Part shown: piece after piece, positions 1-7,072 of the stretch
Numbering within the stretch: position 1 is the first letter of the stretch
Layout: each line of letters starts with the position of its first letter
Assembly (NCBI GenBank): GCA_003150315.1
Contig: QAML01000007.1
Span: 66,438 to 97,968 of the forward strand
Direction: 5' to 3'
Length of the DNA stretch: 31,531 nt
Source: Prevotellaceae bacterium
GTDB taxonomy: Bacteria > Bacteroidota > Bacteroidia > Bacteroidales > Bacteroidaceae
Notes under the pieces: model-generated
Seen by the model: the letters and a program-made list of their open reading frames with translations, nothing else
Told to the model about the DNA's origin: nothing
The model's database searches: none
Program-made: the position numbers and the translations under genes

Positions 1-56
1 CATATATTTTAAAATACAAGGCACTTATTTTGAAATAAGTGCCTTGTATTTTTTAC
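1..56. repeat. Modular palindromic repeat, locus A
   Basis: A perfect 20-bp inverted repeat (arms 11-30 and 33-52, centre TG) made of a forward unit and a reverse unit. Each unit is 21 nt, with ends AAAATA and TATTTT around a 9-nt core (CAAGGCACT or its complement). Bases 1-10 look like the tail of another unit cut by the window edge, and 53-77 is a degenerate further unit. It lies beyond the 3' end of the minus-strand glycosidase. Related loci are near 3643, 10067, 15841 and 28793. Confidence 0.85.
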
Positions 57-103
57 GAAGTCCTATATGTTTTTTGCGAAATGCGCATTTTGCTGCATTT
101 TTA

Positions 104-134
104 TTGCATATCGGCAGAAACTTGCCGAATGCAA
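104..134. other. Imperfect hairpin downstream of the glycosidase
   Basis: TTGCAT (104-109) and CGGCA (112-116) pair with TGCCG (123-127) and ATGCAA (129-134) around a 6-nt loop, with a small bulge. It lies 55 nt past the glycosidase stop. Read on the minus strand it is followed by an A-rich, not T-rich, stretch, so it is not a classical intrinsic terminator. It may stabilise the 3' end of the mRNA. Confidence 0.4.
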
Positions 135-188
135 AAGTTTGCGCGGCGCATGCGTCCGAGGTTGTGTGCCCGGCGCGATGTTTTTTCT

Positions 189-3100
189 TCAGCGTGTTTC
201 TTCTATAATCCTTACCGGACCCATAAGTCCCGCAGGCATTAGTTCCGATTTGCTGTCGAAGAAGTTGTCATATCCCAGATAGGTGTAGCGTTTTTTTACT
301 CCCGGCTGACGGTCTCCTATTATGCGGTTGCGCCACGGGTTTATTACTTCCACGTTCAGTGTGTTCACGCCTTTGTGCAGGGCGCGGGTTATGTCAACTT
401 CGTATGGTTCGTGCCAAAGTGTGGCTATGGTGTCGCCGTTCAGCACAACCGTTGCCATGTTTCCCACTTTGCCGAGATTTAGCTTGTACGAAGCTTTCTT
501 CGAAGGTTTGGCTTTCATCTTGAACTTCTTGCAATACACGGCTGTTCCCGAAAAATATTTTATGCCTGCGTCTTCGGATTCCGTGTATGAGATGAGACGC
601 GGGAATATTGCTTCGGCAGGTGCGCCGAGTTCTTCTTCGAAGTTCACAGTCCAGTTGTCGTCCAAATTCATCACGTCTTTTCCTAACAAGTCTTCCGTGG
701 CTTTCAGGAAGATGTCCTCATCGTTTACCATTACAAGGAATACGGCATCGTGCGGGTTCAGTTTCAAGTTTACCGTTGTGCGCCCCATGTCCGTGTTATA
801 TGCCACCTTCTCTCTGCGAGCATCCTCGGGATGCCATATTTGCGGCTCTAAACCTTGGGCTTTTACGCTGACTTTTGTGTCGATTGCCTTGTCGGATGCG
901 TTGGAAATCCAATAAACATCGCCCTCCGGGGTGGTGCGGTGAATATAATTGATTTTACAATCCTCGGGAAAGTCTATGTCTTTGGCTATTCCCGCCGTTT
1001 CAAGCGGATTATTGGTTTGCAAGGGAGTGATAACGTTGCTGAGTCCTGAGTTCCATATTTCGTTCACAAGATTCTGCCATTCGTCGTTGTTTTGTTTCAA
1101 TTCGTTGTTTGCCAACGGCTTCTCGCCGTAAACAGGTATACCGGCTTTTGCAATGGCAGCTATTTTGCGAAGTTCGCTGACGCTCATCTTTACCACCACG
1201 GGCGAAATCCACAGCATTTTATAGGATGCGCCGCCACGGGTAACAAGTTCTTTATTTTTAATGTCTGTTTCTTTCAACAATTCGTCGGGTCCTATGAAGT
1301 CGTAGCCGTATCCTCGGGGAACGCTAACCTTGTCCACACCGCAGATGCCTGTTACCGAATTGTCCGTACCGTAATAGTATGCAATTTGTGCTACATTTTT
1401 TCCCAACTGAAGCATGTAGCAGCTTCGCCCGAGATAGTCTGTCCATGTTTTTGCGCGCTTTGCCCATGTTTCATGTCGGTTGAACCATTGACCGTATTGC
1501 CCGAGCGAAAGACCGGGACGCTTATCGTCAACCGGCTGATGCGCACTTTCGTGGATTACAAAGCGGTTTAGTCCGCACGACATCTCATGGTCGGCAACTT
1601 TTTTGAGATTTCCGGGATGGAAAGAGTAAGCCATTCCTTCGTGTCCGTCAACTGTCATGGATTCTCCGGCAGTAAATCTTCGTCCGTACACATGTGCTGC
1701 CGAGGAAGACTCTTTCAAATCGAAAGCATACATGAGACGGTCTTTTTCCTGTCTCGCCCACATTGCTCCCATTGGGATGTCGGCGTGGCTTTTTACGCTC
1801 ATTCCATCGGCAAGATACTGACGCGAATTTTCGTTTGATTCGAAATATGTTTGCATTCCGTTTTCATGTGCAATTCTTTCGGATTCTCCGTAGAGATTTT
1901 CGGCGATTAATTCTCCGATAGTCTTTCGCCAGTCGCACAGGAAGCGTTCGCTTTCGTCCGACGAGCCGATAATTCTTCCTGCTATCACGGGCAGCCATTT
2001 GTATAACTCATATCCGCGCCTCGAAGAGAATTCCCGGGGCATATTAATGGTCCATGTGGCGTTTCCTGCCTCGTAACTGTCGATGAGAAGTCCGTTTATT
2101 CCTCTTTTGCCGAGCATTCCGCCCGTGGCATCACGGTAGATGTCGAGATAATGAGTGAGGTATCGATTCACTGCTGCCTTGTCAAGTTTGTCAACTTCGA
2201 GACCGGTGCCCTGGGGTGAGGCGGGATGATTTACTTTTCCCGTGAGCGAGTAGCCGAAACGGTAAATCTGCCACTTGCCTGCGGGTGCTTTCCAATTCAG
2301 GTTGCCCTCGGAATCGGCGTAGTTGCTTATGTCTATCACATTTTCGATTGGTATTGCGTCATCGCTCTTTACCATTGGGTAACTGTTGAGTCTTGAGTAG
2401 GAGGAAAAGCCTGCACGTTCTTCGGCAAAGTTCACGCGTGACGACGGGTGCAGCGAAAACTCGGAAAAATGCATGAATGCGTCTTTGCCGGAGCCATGCG
2501 GATGGTCGCATACCAGTCGGAAGTGTTTGGCGGTGGTTTTCGGTATGCTTATTGTCTGTTGGTATGCTCCGCCTTGGGGAATATCGCATATTTTTTTGTA
2601 GTCTTTTCCGTTGTCGGAGCATTCAAGATGGAACAAACTCCTTGCAAGTCCGTTATCCCAGTTATTCCTTATGCTTCCGTCGCAGATTGACAGTGCGCGT
2701 ATGGTTTGCGGTTGGGGATAGGTGTATTCTATCCAGAGTTTTCCTTCGCTGTCGGGTGTGAGTTTCTCTCCGTTTTTAAGTTTTTCGTCGTTAAGCTGTT
2801 CCAAAGTGAAGTTTCCGCCGCTGCATGTCAGTCTGGCTTTGAGCGATTCGGGGCTGTCGTCTCCGCTGTTCAGTTTCACGGCTATCACGGCTATGTCTTT
2901 GTAGTATTTCACAGTATTAAGATTGCCGTTATCCATGTCGCGAAAATTGCCGGTGGCGTTGAAAGCTTCGGGAAGTTTGCCTTTGAAAGTGCGTCCTCCG
3001 TTTATAATCATGCTGTGCCATGTTATTTTCTTCATGGCATCCTCGGGTTTCACCCAAGGTCCGCCCGTGCAGCTCCAGCCCGGCGATGCGGCAATCGTTA

Positions 3101-3443
3101 CATCCATGTGGAGCGAATCGGCAAGACTTACGGCATATTTAAGACAGTCTTTCCACTCGGGCGAAAGATATGTTATGAGTTTCGGAACTATTTGCGGGCA
3201 TCCCATTCCGGCATCGAACACGTGGAAACCGGTGATTCCCGAGTTGTGCATCCAGAGAATGTCTTTGCGTATTCCGTCTTTCGACACATTTCCGTTCATC
3301 CAATGCCACCAAACCTGTGGACGCGCCTCGGCGGGAGGGTTTTGAAAATTTTTATATATGTAGTCCGTTTGGGCGTGTGTATCAACGGAGGAAAGCAAAA
3401 GCAGTGCGGATGCAACCACCGTGTTCAGTTTTATAAGTTTCAT
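189..3443 (-). CDS. GH106-like alpha-L-rhamnosidase, exported
   Basis: A 1084-aa protein resembling glycoside hydrolase family 106, which removes terminal L-rhamnose from plant polysaccharides such as rhamnogalacturonans. It opens with a type I signal peptide (KLIKLN, hydrophobic ASALLLLSS, cleavage after THAQ near residue 25), so it should act in the periplasm. Family-like segments are WWHWMNG near 45, SPGWSCTGGPWV near 120-131, and LLIDSYEAGNATWT near 452-465. The last 130 residues resemble a galactose-binding beta-sandwich (NLGKVGNMATVVLNGD, then INPWRNRIIGDRQPG). A -7 element lies 33-40 nt upstream of the start. No susC/susD, regulator or other glycosidase adjoins it in this window, so it is either an orphan enzyme or the edge of a polysaccharide utilisation locus lying to the left. 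The family call is fairly firm; substrate specificity is inferred. Confidence 0.85.
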   Translation of the reverse strand: MKLIKLNTVVASALLLLSSVDTHAQTDYIYKNFQNPPAEARPQVWWHWMNGNVSKDGIRKDILWMHNSGITGFHVFDAGMGCPQIVPKLITYLSPEWKDCLKYAVSLADSLHMDVTIAASPGWSCTGGPWVKPEDAMKKITWHSMIINGGRTFKGKLPEAFNATGNFRDMDNGNLNTVKYYKDIAVIAVKLNSGDDSPESLKARLTCSGGNFTLEQLNDEKLKNGEKLTPDSEGKLWIEYTYPQPQTIRALSICDGSIRNNWDNGLARSLFHLECSDNGKDYKKICDIPQGGAYQQTISIPKTTAKHFRLVCDHPHGSGKDAFMHFSEFSLHPSSRVNFAEERAGFSSYSRLNSYPMVKSDDAIPIENVIDISNYADSEGNLNWKAPAGKWQIYRFGYSLTGKVNHPASPQGTGLEVDKLDKAAVNRYLTHYLDIYRDATGGMLGKRGINGLLIDSYEAGNATWTINMPREFSSRRGYELYKWLPVIAGRIIGSSDESERFLCDWRKTIGELIAENLYGESERIAHENGMQTYFESNENSRQYLADGMSVKSHADIPMGAMWARQEKDRLMYAFDLKESSSAAHVYGRRFTAGESMTVDGHEGMAYSFHPGNLKKVADHEMSCGLNRFVIHESAHQPVDDKRPGLSLGQYGQWFNRHETWAKRAKTWTDYLGRSCYMLQLGKNVAQIAYYYGTDNSVTGICGVDKVSVPRGYGYDFIGPDELLKETDIKNKELVTRGGASYKMLWISPVVVKMSVSELRKIAAIAKAGIPVYGEKPLANNELKQNNDEWQNLVNEIWNSGLSNVITPLQTNNPLETAGIAKDIDFPEDCKINYIHRTTPEGDVYWISNASDKAIDTKVSVKAQGLEPQIWHPEDARREKVAYNTDMGRTTVNLKLNPHDAVFLVMVNDEDIFLKATEDLLGKDVMNLDDNWTVNFEEELGAPAEAIFPRLISYTESEDAGIKYFSGTAVYCKKFKMKAKPSKKASYKLNLGKVGNMATVVLNGDTIATLWHEPYEVDITRALHKGVNTLNVEVINPWRNRIIGDRQPGVKKRYTYLGYDNFFDSKSELMPAGLMGPVRIIEETR

Positions 3444-3475
3444 TGTTTTCTATGTTTGTTTGTGAGAATTGTAAG

Positions 3476-3505
3476 CAAATGTAATAAAGTTTTCGTAAAC
3501 ACGAA
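3476..3505 (-). promoter_or_regulatory. Promoter of the GH106 gene
   Basis: On the minus strand a TACATTTG -7 element (3476-3483) matches the Bacteroidetes consensus TAnnTTTG. An 18-bp spacer separates it from TTCG (3502-3505), a one-mismatch match to TTTG. Transcription would start about 25 nt before the ATG at 3443. Confidence 0.6.
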
Positions 3506-3618
3506 CCGTGCGGTATCTGTAAAAAGCACATAGCAAATTCATGTGTGGCATTTGCTGCAAAAACTTAAAGATTTGCGCTCGCGGAAAAGGCATAAATTGT
3601 ATGGTGAAAAACACGGCG

Positions 3619-3707
3619 AAAAAAACACATGGCTTGTCGTAAAAAATACAAGGCACTTATTTTAAAATAAGTGCCTTGTATTTTAAAATATATGCCTTAT
3701 ATTTTTG
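3619..3707. repeat. Modular palindromic repeat, locus B
   Basis: Four units: a degenerate one (CACATGGCTTGTCGT core, 3619-3640), a forward unit (3643-3663), a reverse unit (3664-3684) and a variant reverse unit (3685-3705, core ATGCCTTA). The central pair forms a perfect 42-bp palindrome with no spacer. Bases 3619-3652 match 10043-10076 (locus C) over 34 nt with one difference. Confidence 0.85.
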
Positions 3708-3866
3708 ACCTTTATAAGTATCTGAAACACAATACCCTTTTTTGACCGAAAAATTCGGCTTCGCAGACCCCGTTTTTGCCTGTTAACGTGAATGAAAAAG
3801 GCACGGCGTGAGCGAAATTGCACAGGTGGATACAAGAGAAACCGTTTGGGCATGCACCGCGTGGGC

Positions 3867-4334
3867 TCAATCGTCGTTTGTGAGGTCGTTTATGTCGAAA
3901 TCAAAGTCGTCTTCTTCGTTTTCAAACGCACTGCCGTCGAAACTTTCGCCGCTGTATTCGGGCGTCAACATATAGTCTTCTATTTCGCGGCGTTCTTTTT
4001 TGGTGGGTCTGCCGGTTCCGCGATCGCGCACGGCGTTTCGTCCTATGCGTGTCATCTCGAGATACTCCAGTTGCTCTTTCGACGTGATGTTTCGAAGCAC
4101 CTCCGGCACTTTGGCTGCGCCCACTCTTTGGGTTATTGGCATTAAAACTTCAAAGGTGAAGGTTATGGGAGCTTTGCGCACGCTTATCTTGTCGCCCGTG
4201 TTTACAGCGTGCGACGACTTTGCCAATGCGCCGTTGACCATAACCCTTCCGTTTTTGCAGGCTTGCGCCGACAGAGTGCGGGTTTTGAATATTCGTGCCG
4301 CCCAAAGCCATTTGTCCAGTCGTGAACTTGCCAT
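3867..4334 (-). CDS. hslR: S4-domain RNA-binding protein, HslR/Hsp15-like
   Basis: A 155-aa protein whose N-terminal 65 residues form an S4 RNA-binding fold (SRLDKWLWAARIFKTRTLSAQACKNG with VMVNG). E. coli Hsp15 (HslR) binds 50S subunits that carry stalled nascent chains and helps recycle them. After the S4 domain comes a basic linker (GRPTKKERRE) and a very acidic C-terminus (EEDDFDFDINDLTNDD). It starts 4 nt after the pth stop, so it is almost certainly co-transcribed with pth, which acts on peptidyl-tRNA; that pairing fits a stalled-ribosome role. The exact substrate is inferred from the family. Confidence 0.8.
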   Translation of the reverse strand: MASSRLDKWLWAARIFKTRTLSAQACKNGRVMVNGALAKSSHAVNTGDKISVRKAPITFTFEVLMPITQRVGAAKVPEVLRNITSKEQLEYLEMTRIGRNAVRDRGTGRPTKKERREIEDYMLTPEYSGESFDGSAFENEEDDFDFDINDLTNDD

Positions 4335-4338
4335 GTTT

Positions 4339-4911
4339 TTATTTGTTGTTGAAGTTATTCATGGCAAATTGCGGTCCCATGAGGCAGAAGCTCTTTATGG
4401 CTTCGCCTGCCACAGCAAGCCGCTCGTCCATTTGGGCAACCTGTTCGGGCGGAAACTTGCCCAAAACCCAATCAACCTGACCTCCGCGCGGGAAATCGTT
4501 GCCTATTCCGAAACGCAGGCGTGAATAGTTTTGCGTTCCCAGTACTGACGTGATGCTTTTCAGACCATTGTGTCCCGCTTCGCTTCCCGAGGGTTTCAAC
4601 TTCATTTTTCCGAACGGCAGCGAGAGATCGTCTACTGCCACAAGCAGGTTTTCTACGGCAATTTTCTTTTGTTGCAGCCAATATCTCACGGCGTTTCCGC
4701 TTAGATTCATGTAGGTTGACGGTTTCAGCAGGTAAAGTTTGTTACCTTTCAGCGGCATGGTAGCCACAAATCCGTAACGTTTGTCTTCAAACTCCACTCC
4801 CGCCGATTTGGCAAGGGCATCGACTATCATGAAACCAATGTTGTGGCGTGTGCCTTCGTATTCGGAGCCGATGTTTCCGAGACCTGCAATTAAAAAGTTC
4901 TGGTTTGCCAT
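4339..4911 (-). CDS. pth: Peptidyl-tRNA hydrolase
   Basis: A 190-aa bacterial Pth, the usual length. It cleaves peptidyl-tRNA released from ribosomes and recycles the tRNA. Hallmark segments are present: [18 protein letters not shown] near 10-27 (Asn13, catalytic His23), [10 protein letters not shown] near 63-72 (Asn69), DDLSLPFG near 94-101 (Asp) and [12 protein letters not shown] near 109-120 (Asn115). It lies between rplY and the S4 gene on the same strand. An 83-nt gap after rplY contains a hairpin terminator, so part of its expression may come by read-through. No clear promoter of its own was found. Confidence 0.95.
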   Translation of the reverse strand: MANQNFLIAGLGNIGSEYEGTRHNIGFMIVDALAKSAGVEFEDKRYGFVATMPLKGNKLYLLKPSTYMNLSGNAVRYWLQQKKIAVENLLVAVDDLSLPFGKMKLKPSGSEAGHNGLKSITSVLGTQNYSRLRFGIGNDFPRGGQVDWVLGKFPPEQVAQMDERLAVAGEAIKSFCLMGPQFAMNNFNNK

Positions 4912-4933
4912 TTATATATGGAATGTTGGGGGT

Positions 4934-4976
4934 AAAAAACAAAGCGGGCGCAGAATCAAGATATGTTCCGCGCCCG
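4934..4976 (-). terminator. Terminator or attenuator between rplY and pth
   Basis: CGGGCGC (4945-4951) pairs with GCGCCCG (4970-4976), and the stem extends by GAA/TTC across a mismatch. Read on the minus strand, the hairpin is followed by CTTTGTTTTTT. It would end or attenuate rplY transcription before pth. Confidence 0.65.
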
Positions 4977-4994
4977 TTATGTATGATTGTATGT

Positions 4995-5624
4995 TTACTC
5001 TGCGCTTGCTGTATCGGATGTAGCGGCAGTGGCTGCTGCAGCTGCGGCACTGCTTTGAGCGGCACGGGTAGTCTTGACGGTGCAAACTACTACGTCTTTG
5101 GAAGTTACCAGTTCGAGACCTTCGAAATGGAGATCGCCAACCTTTATACTCTTACCAAGGTGAAGATTTGTAACGTCGATGTAAAGCTTCTCGGGGATTT
5201 TGTCGTAAGTAGCGCAAACTTTGATTTTGCGAACAGGTACGTTGAGACGACCACCGGCTTTAACGCCGACAGCAAGACCCTTAGCCTGAATGGGAACTGC
5301 CATAACGATGGGTTTCTCTGCATGAACTTCAAGAAAGTCTATGTGGAGAATAGTATCTTTTACCGGATGGAACTGAGCGTCCTGCACAACAGCCGTGTGT
5401 TTCTTGCCATCGATAACGGCATCTACCAAGTAAATGTCAGGAGTGAAGAGAAGTTTGCGTGCTTCTTCGTAAGGAATGGTGAAAGAAGCAGCTACGGGTG
5501 CGTTGTTTGCATCTTTAGCCTCTCCGTAAATGACGCAGGGAACGAGACCTGCCTTGCGTACTTCGTGGGTTGCTTTTTTGCCCACTGCGGTGCGGGTTGT
5601 TCCGTTGATTGTGATTTCTTTCAT
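4995..5624 (-). CDS. rplY: Ribosomal protein L25 / general stress protein Ctc
   Basis: A 209-aa protein of the long L25 type (TL5/CTC), which binds 5S rRNA in the 50S subunit. The N-terminal 5S-binding domain (about 1-90) includes NGTTRTAVGKKATHEVRKAG and VPCVIYG. The C-terminal Ctc domain (about 95-185) includes VHAEKPIVMAVPIQAKG and GGRLNVPVRKIKVCAT. The last 25 residues are a low-complexity Ala/Ser/Thr tail. Transcription seems to start at a -7 element about 103 nt upstream, giving a leader of roughly 95 nt. That leader contains a 7-bp inverted repeat (AATTAAG 5654-5660 with CTTAATT 5671-5677). The rplY-pth pairing is common in bacteria. Confidence 0.93.
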   Translation of the reverse strand: MKEITINGTTRTAVGKKATHEVRKAGLVPCVIYGEAKDANNAPVAASFTIPYEEARKLLFTPDIYLVDAVIDGKKHTAVVQDAQFHPVKDTILHIDFLEVHAEKPIVMAVPIQAKGLAVGVKAGGRLNVPVRKIKVCATYDKIPEKLYIDVTNLHLGKSIKVGDLHFEGLELVTSKDVVVCTVKTTRAAQSSAAAAAATAATSDTASAE

Positions 5625-5726
5625 TTGTTTTTAATCTTAAATGTGTTACTCTAAATTAAGTTGTAATTACCTTAATTCGCCATCACACTGCTTTTTACCA
5701 AGCTATTGTTCCGGCAAAATCGGATG

Positions 5727-5734
5727 CAAAATTA
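5727..5734 (-). promoter_or_regulatory. -7 element for rplY
   Basis: TAATTTTG on the minus strand, a full match to TAnnTTTG. Its -33 region would fall near 5754, inside the upstream end of the divergent open frame. That argues against the earliest ATG of that gene. Confidence 0.55.
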
Positions 5735-5821
5735 CGAAATATATTGTAAATGGCGATGAATCTGCGTGTTTTTATGTCTGCAATAAGTTATGTTGTTGGC
5801 ATAAGGGGTAAATTTACAGGC

Positions 5822-7072
5822 ATGACGGGAAAAGATTTGACACAAACGCCGGTTTGGGGAGTTTTTAATGCGAGTCATGAAGAGGCTTTGGCTTCCGGCA
5901 CGAGGAATTTCACTCCTTCGAAAGCCGCAAAGGCTATTGACCATGACCTTGCGCTTCTTCCTTATTGGGCTATGGCTTGCAATGGGGTTGTGGTGCCGGA
6001 TGTGCAGGAATGCGAGGCTTTTCTTTCGTCTTTACCGCTTTACAGGCGCAACAAGGTGCTTTTGCCTTCGATTTATGAGGCATGCGACGGAACAATAGAG
6101 CCATGGGGCTGGGACAGGGCGGTGATTCGTGCGGCGGAGAAGGCTGGTGTTTCAACCTGCGTGGGCTGTGGGGACGTGGATGTTTTATGTCGGTTTCAAA
6201 ATCGCAGATTCGGTTCGGAATTTCTCAATAGACTTTTGCCGCGTCTGCGCTCTTGCGGAGAGCTTTCTGGCTTGAATTTCGTGGGCGAATCGCATTTCGT
6301 GGAAAGCATAGCCGATGCGGAAAAAATTATAAGAGGCTTTGACAAAAATGTTCTTAAACGTCCGATTTCGGGAAGCGGAAGAGGAATATTGATTACCGCA
6401 TACAAATTGGAAAAGAGGGAACTTGATTGGTGCGAAGCCTCGTGTAGAAAGAACGGAGGCTTGGAAATCCAACGCTATTACAGGAAGTTTATGGATTTTG
6501 CCATGGAATTTCGGAAAGAGAAAGGTAAACCTTACGAGTTTCTTGGATATTCGGAGTTTCAAACGGGCATCGCGGGAGGATATTCGGGCAATTTCCTTTC
6601 GCAAAATTCGGTTCGCGGAGCTGAAATATGGGACTTGGTCGGGGCAACACCGGTTCAAATAGAAAACTTTGAGCACTGCGTTGCGGATATGCTTGATTTG
6701 TGTGCCGGCAATTACCACGGTTTTCTCGGCATAGACATGATGGTTTGCAAAACAAGGGACGGCGCGGCGATTTTTCCCTGCGTGGAAATGAATTTCCGGC
6801 ACACCATGGGCATGGCAGCGAATATGCTCGGAATAAAACCCGATGTGGGAAGCGTGGCGTGGTTCAGAATTTTGCGCGGAAGCCGTGCCGGAGAATTGCT
6901 TTCCGAGACGAGGAGAATTGCGAGGGAAATGCCGATTGCCGGGTACGCTTCAAATTCGGAATGGGAGAGTTTCGCCGAAGGATATCTGCCGCTTACTCCC
7001 GTCAACGAGGGCACGTTGTTTCACGCATGTCTGTTTTTTGAGCGCGGAGGAGTGTTTCCGTATTCAGTTTAA
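5822..7072 (+). CDS. ATP-grasp-like protein of unknown function
   Basis: The frame is open from an ATG at 5750 (440 aa), but the segment VWGVFNASHEEALASGTRNFTP looks like the true N-terminal strand of the family. The region upstream also overlaps the rplY promoter. I therefore prefer the ATG at 5822 (416 aa). Features: LKRPISGSGRGI (about 201-212 of the long form) resembles the ATP-grasp phosphate-binding loop, and GFLGIDMMVC followed by FPCVEMNFRHTMGMAA resembles the strand with the metal-binding Glu and Asn. Such enzymes join a carboxylate to an amine or thiol using ATP. No substrate can be assigned. There is no signal peptide, so it should be cytoplasmic. Its stop lies 9 nt inside the convergent uvrA end. 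Confidence 0.7.
   Translation: MTGKDLTQTPVWGVFNASHEEALASGTRNFTPSKAAKAIDHDLALLPYWAMACNGVVVPDVQECEAFLSSLPLYRRNKVLLPSIYEACDGTIEPWGWDRAVIRAAEKAGVSTCVGCGDVDVLCRFQNRRFGSEFLNRLLPRLRSCGELSGLNFVGESHFVESIADAEKIIRGFDKNVLKRPISGSGRGILITAYKLEKRELDWCEASCRKNGGLEIQRYYRKFMDFAMEFRKEKGKPYEFLGYSEFQTGIAGGYSGNFLSQNSVRGAEIWDLVGATPVQIENFEHCVADMLDLCAGNYHGFLGIDMMVCKTRDGAAIFPCVEMNFRHTMGMAANMLGIKPDVGSVAWFRILRGSRAGELLSETRRIAREMPIAGYASNSEWESFAEGYLPLTPVNEGTLFHACLFFERGGVFPYSV

Larger units (their letters stand above)
3444..3866. other. Intergenic region between the GH106 gene and the S4 gene
   Basis: A 423-bp gap upstream of the glycosidase and downstream of the translation cluster. It holds the glycosidase promoter and repeat locus B. 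Short open frames here read through the repeat units and are not credible genes. Nothing else was recognised. Confidence 0.6.

Noticed and set aside
39..282. Short overlapping plus-strand open frames near the left edge
   Set aside because: They read through repeat locus A and the antisense of the glycosidase end; the start of the first peptide is just a translated repeat unit.
5750..5821. N-terminal extension of the ATP-grasp-like gene
   Set aside because: It overlaps the upstream part of the rplY promoter, and the family-like N-terminus begins later.
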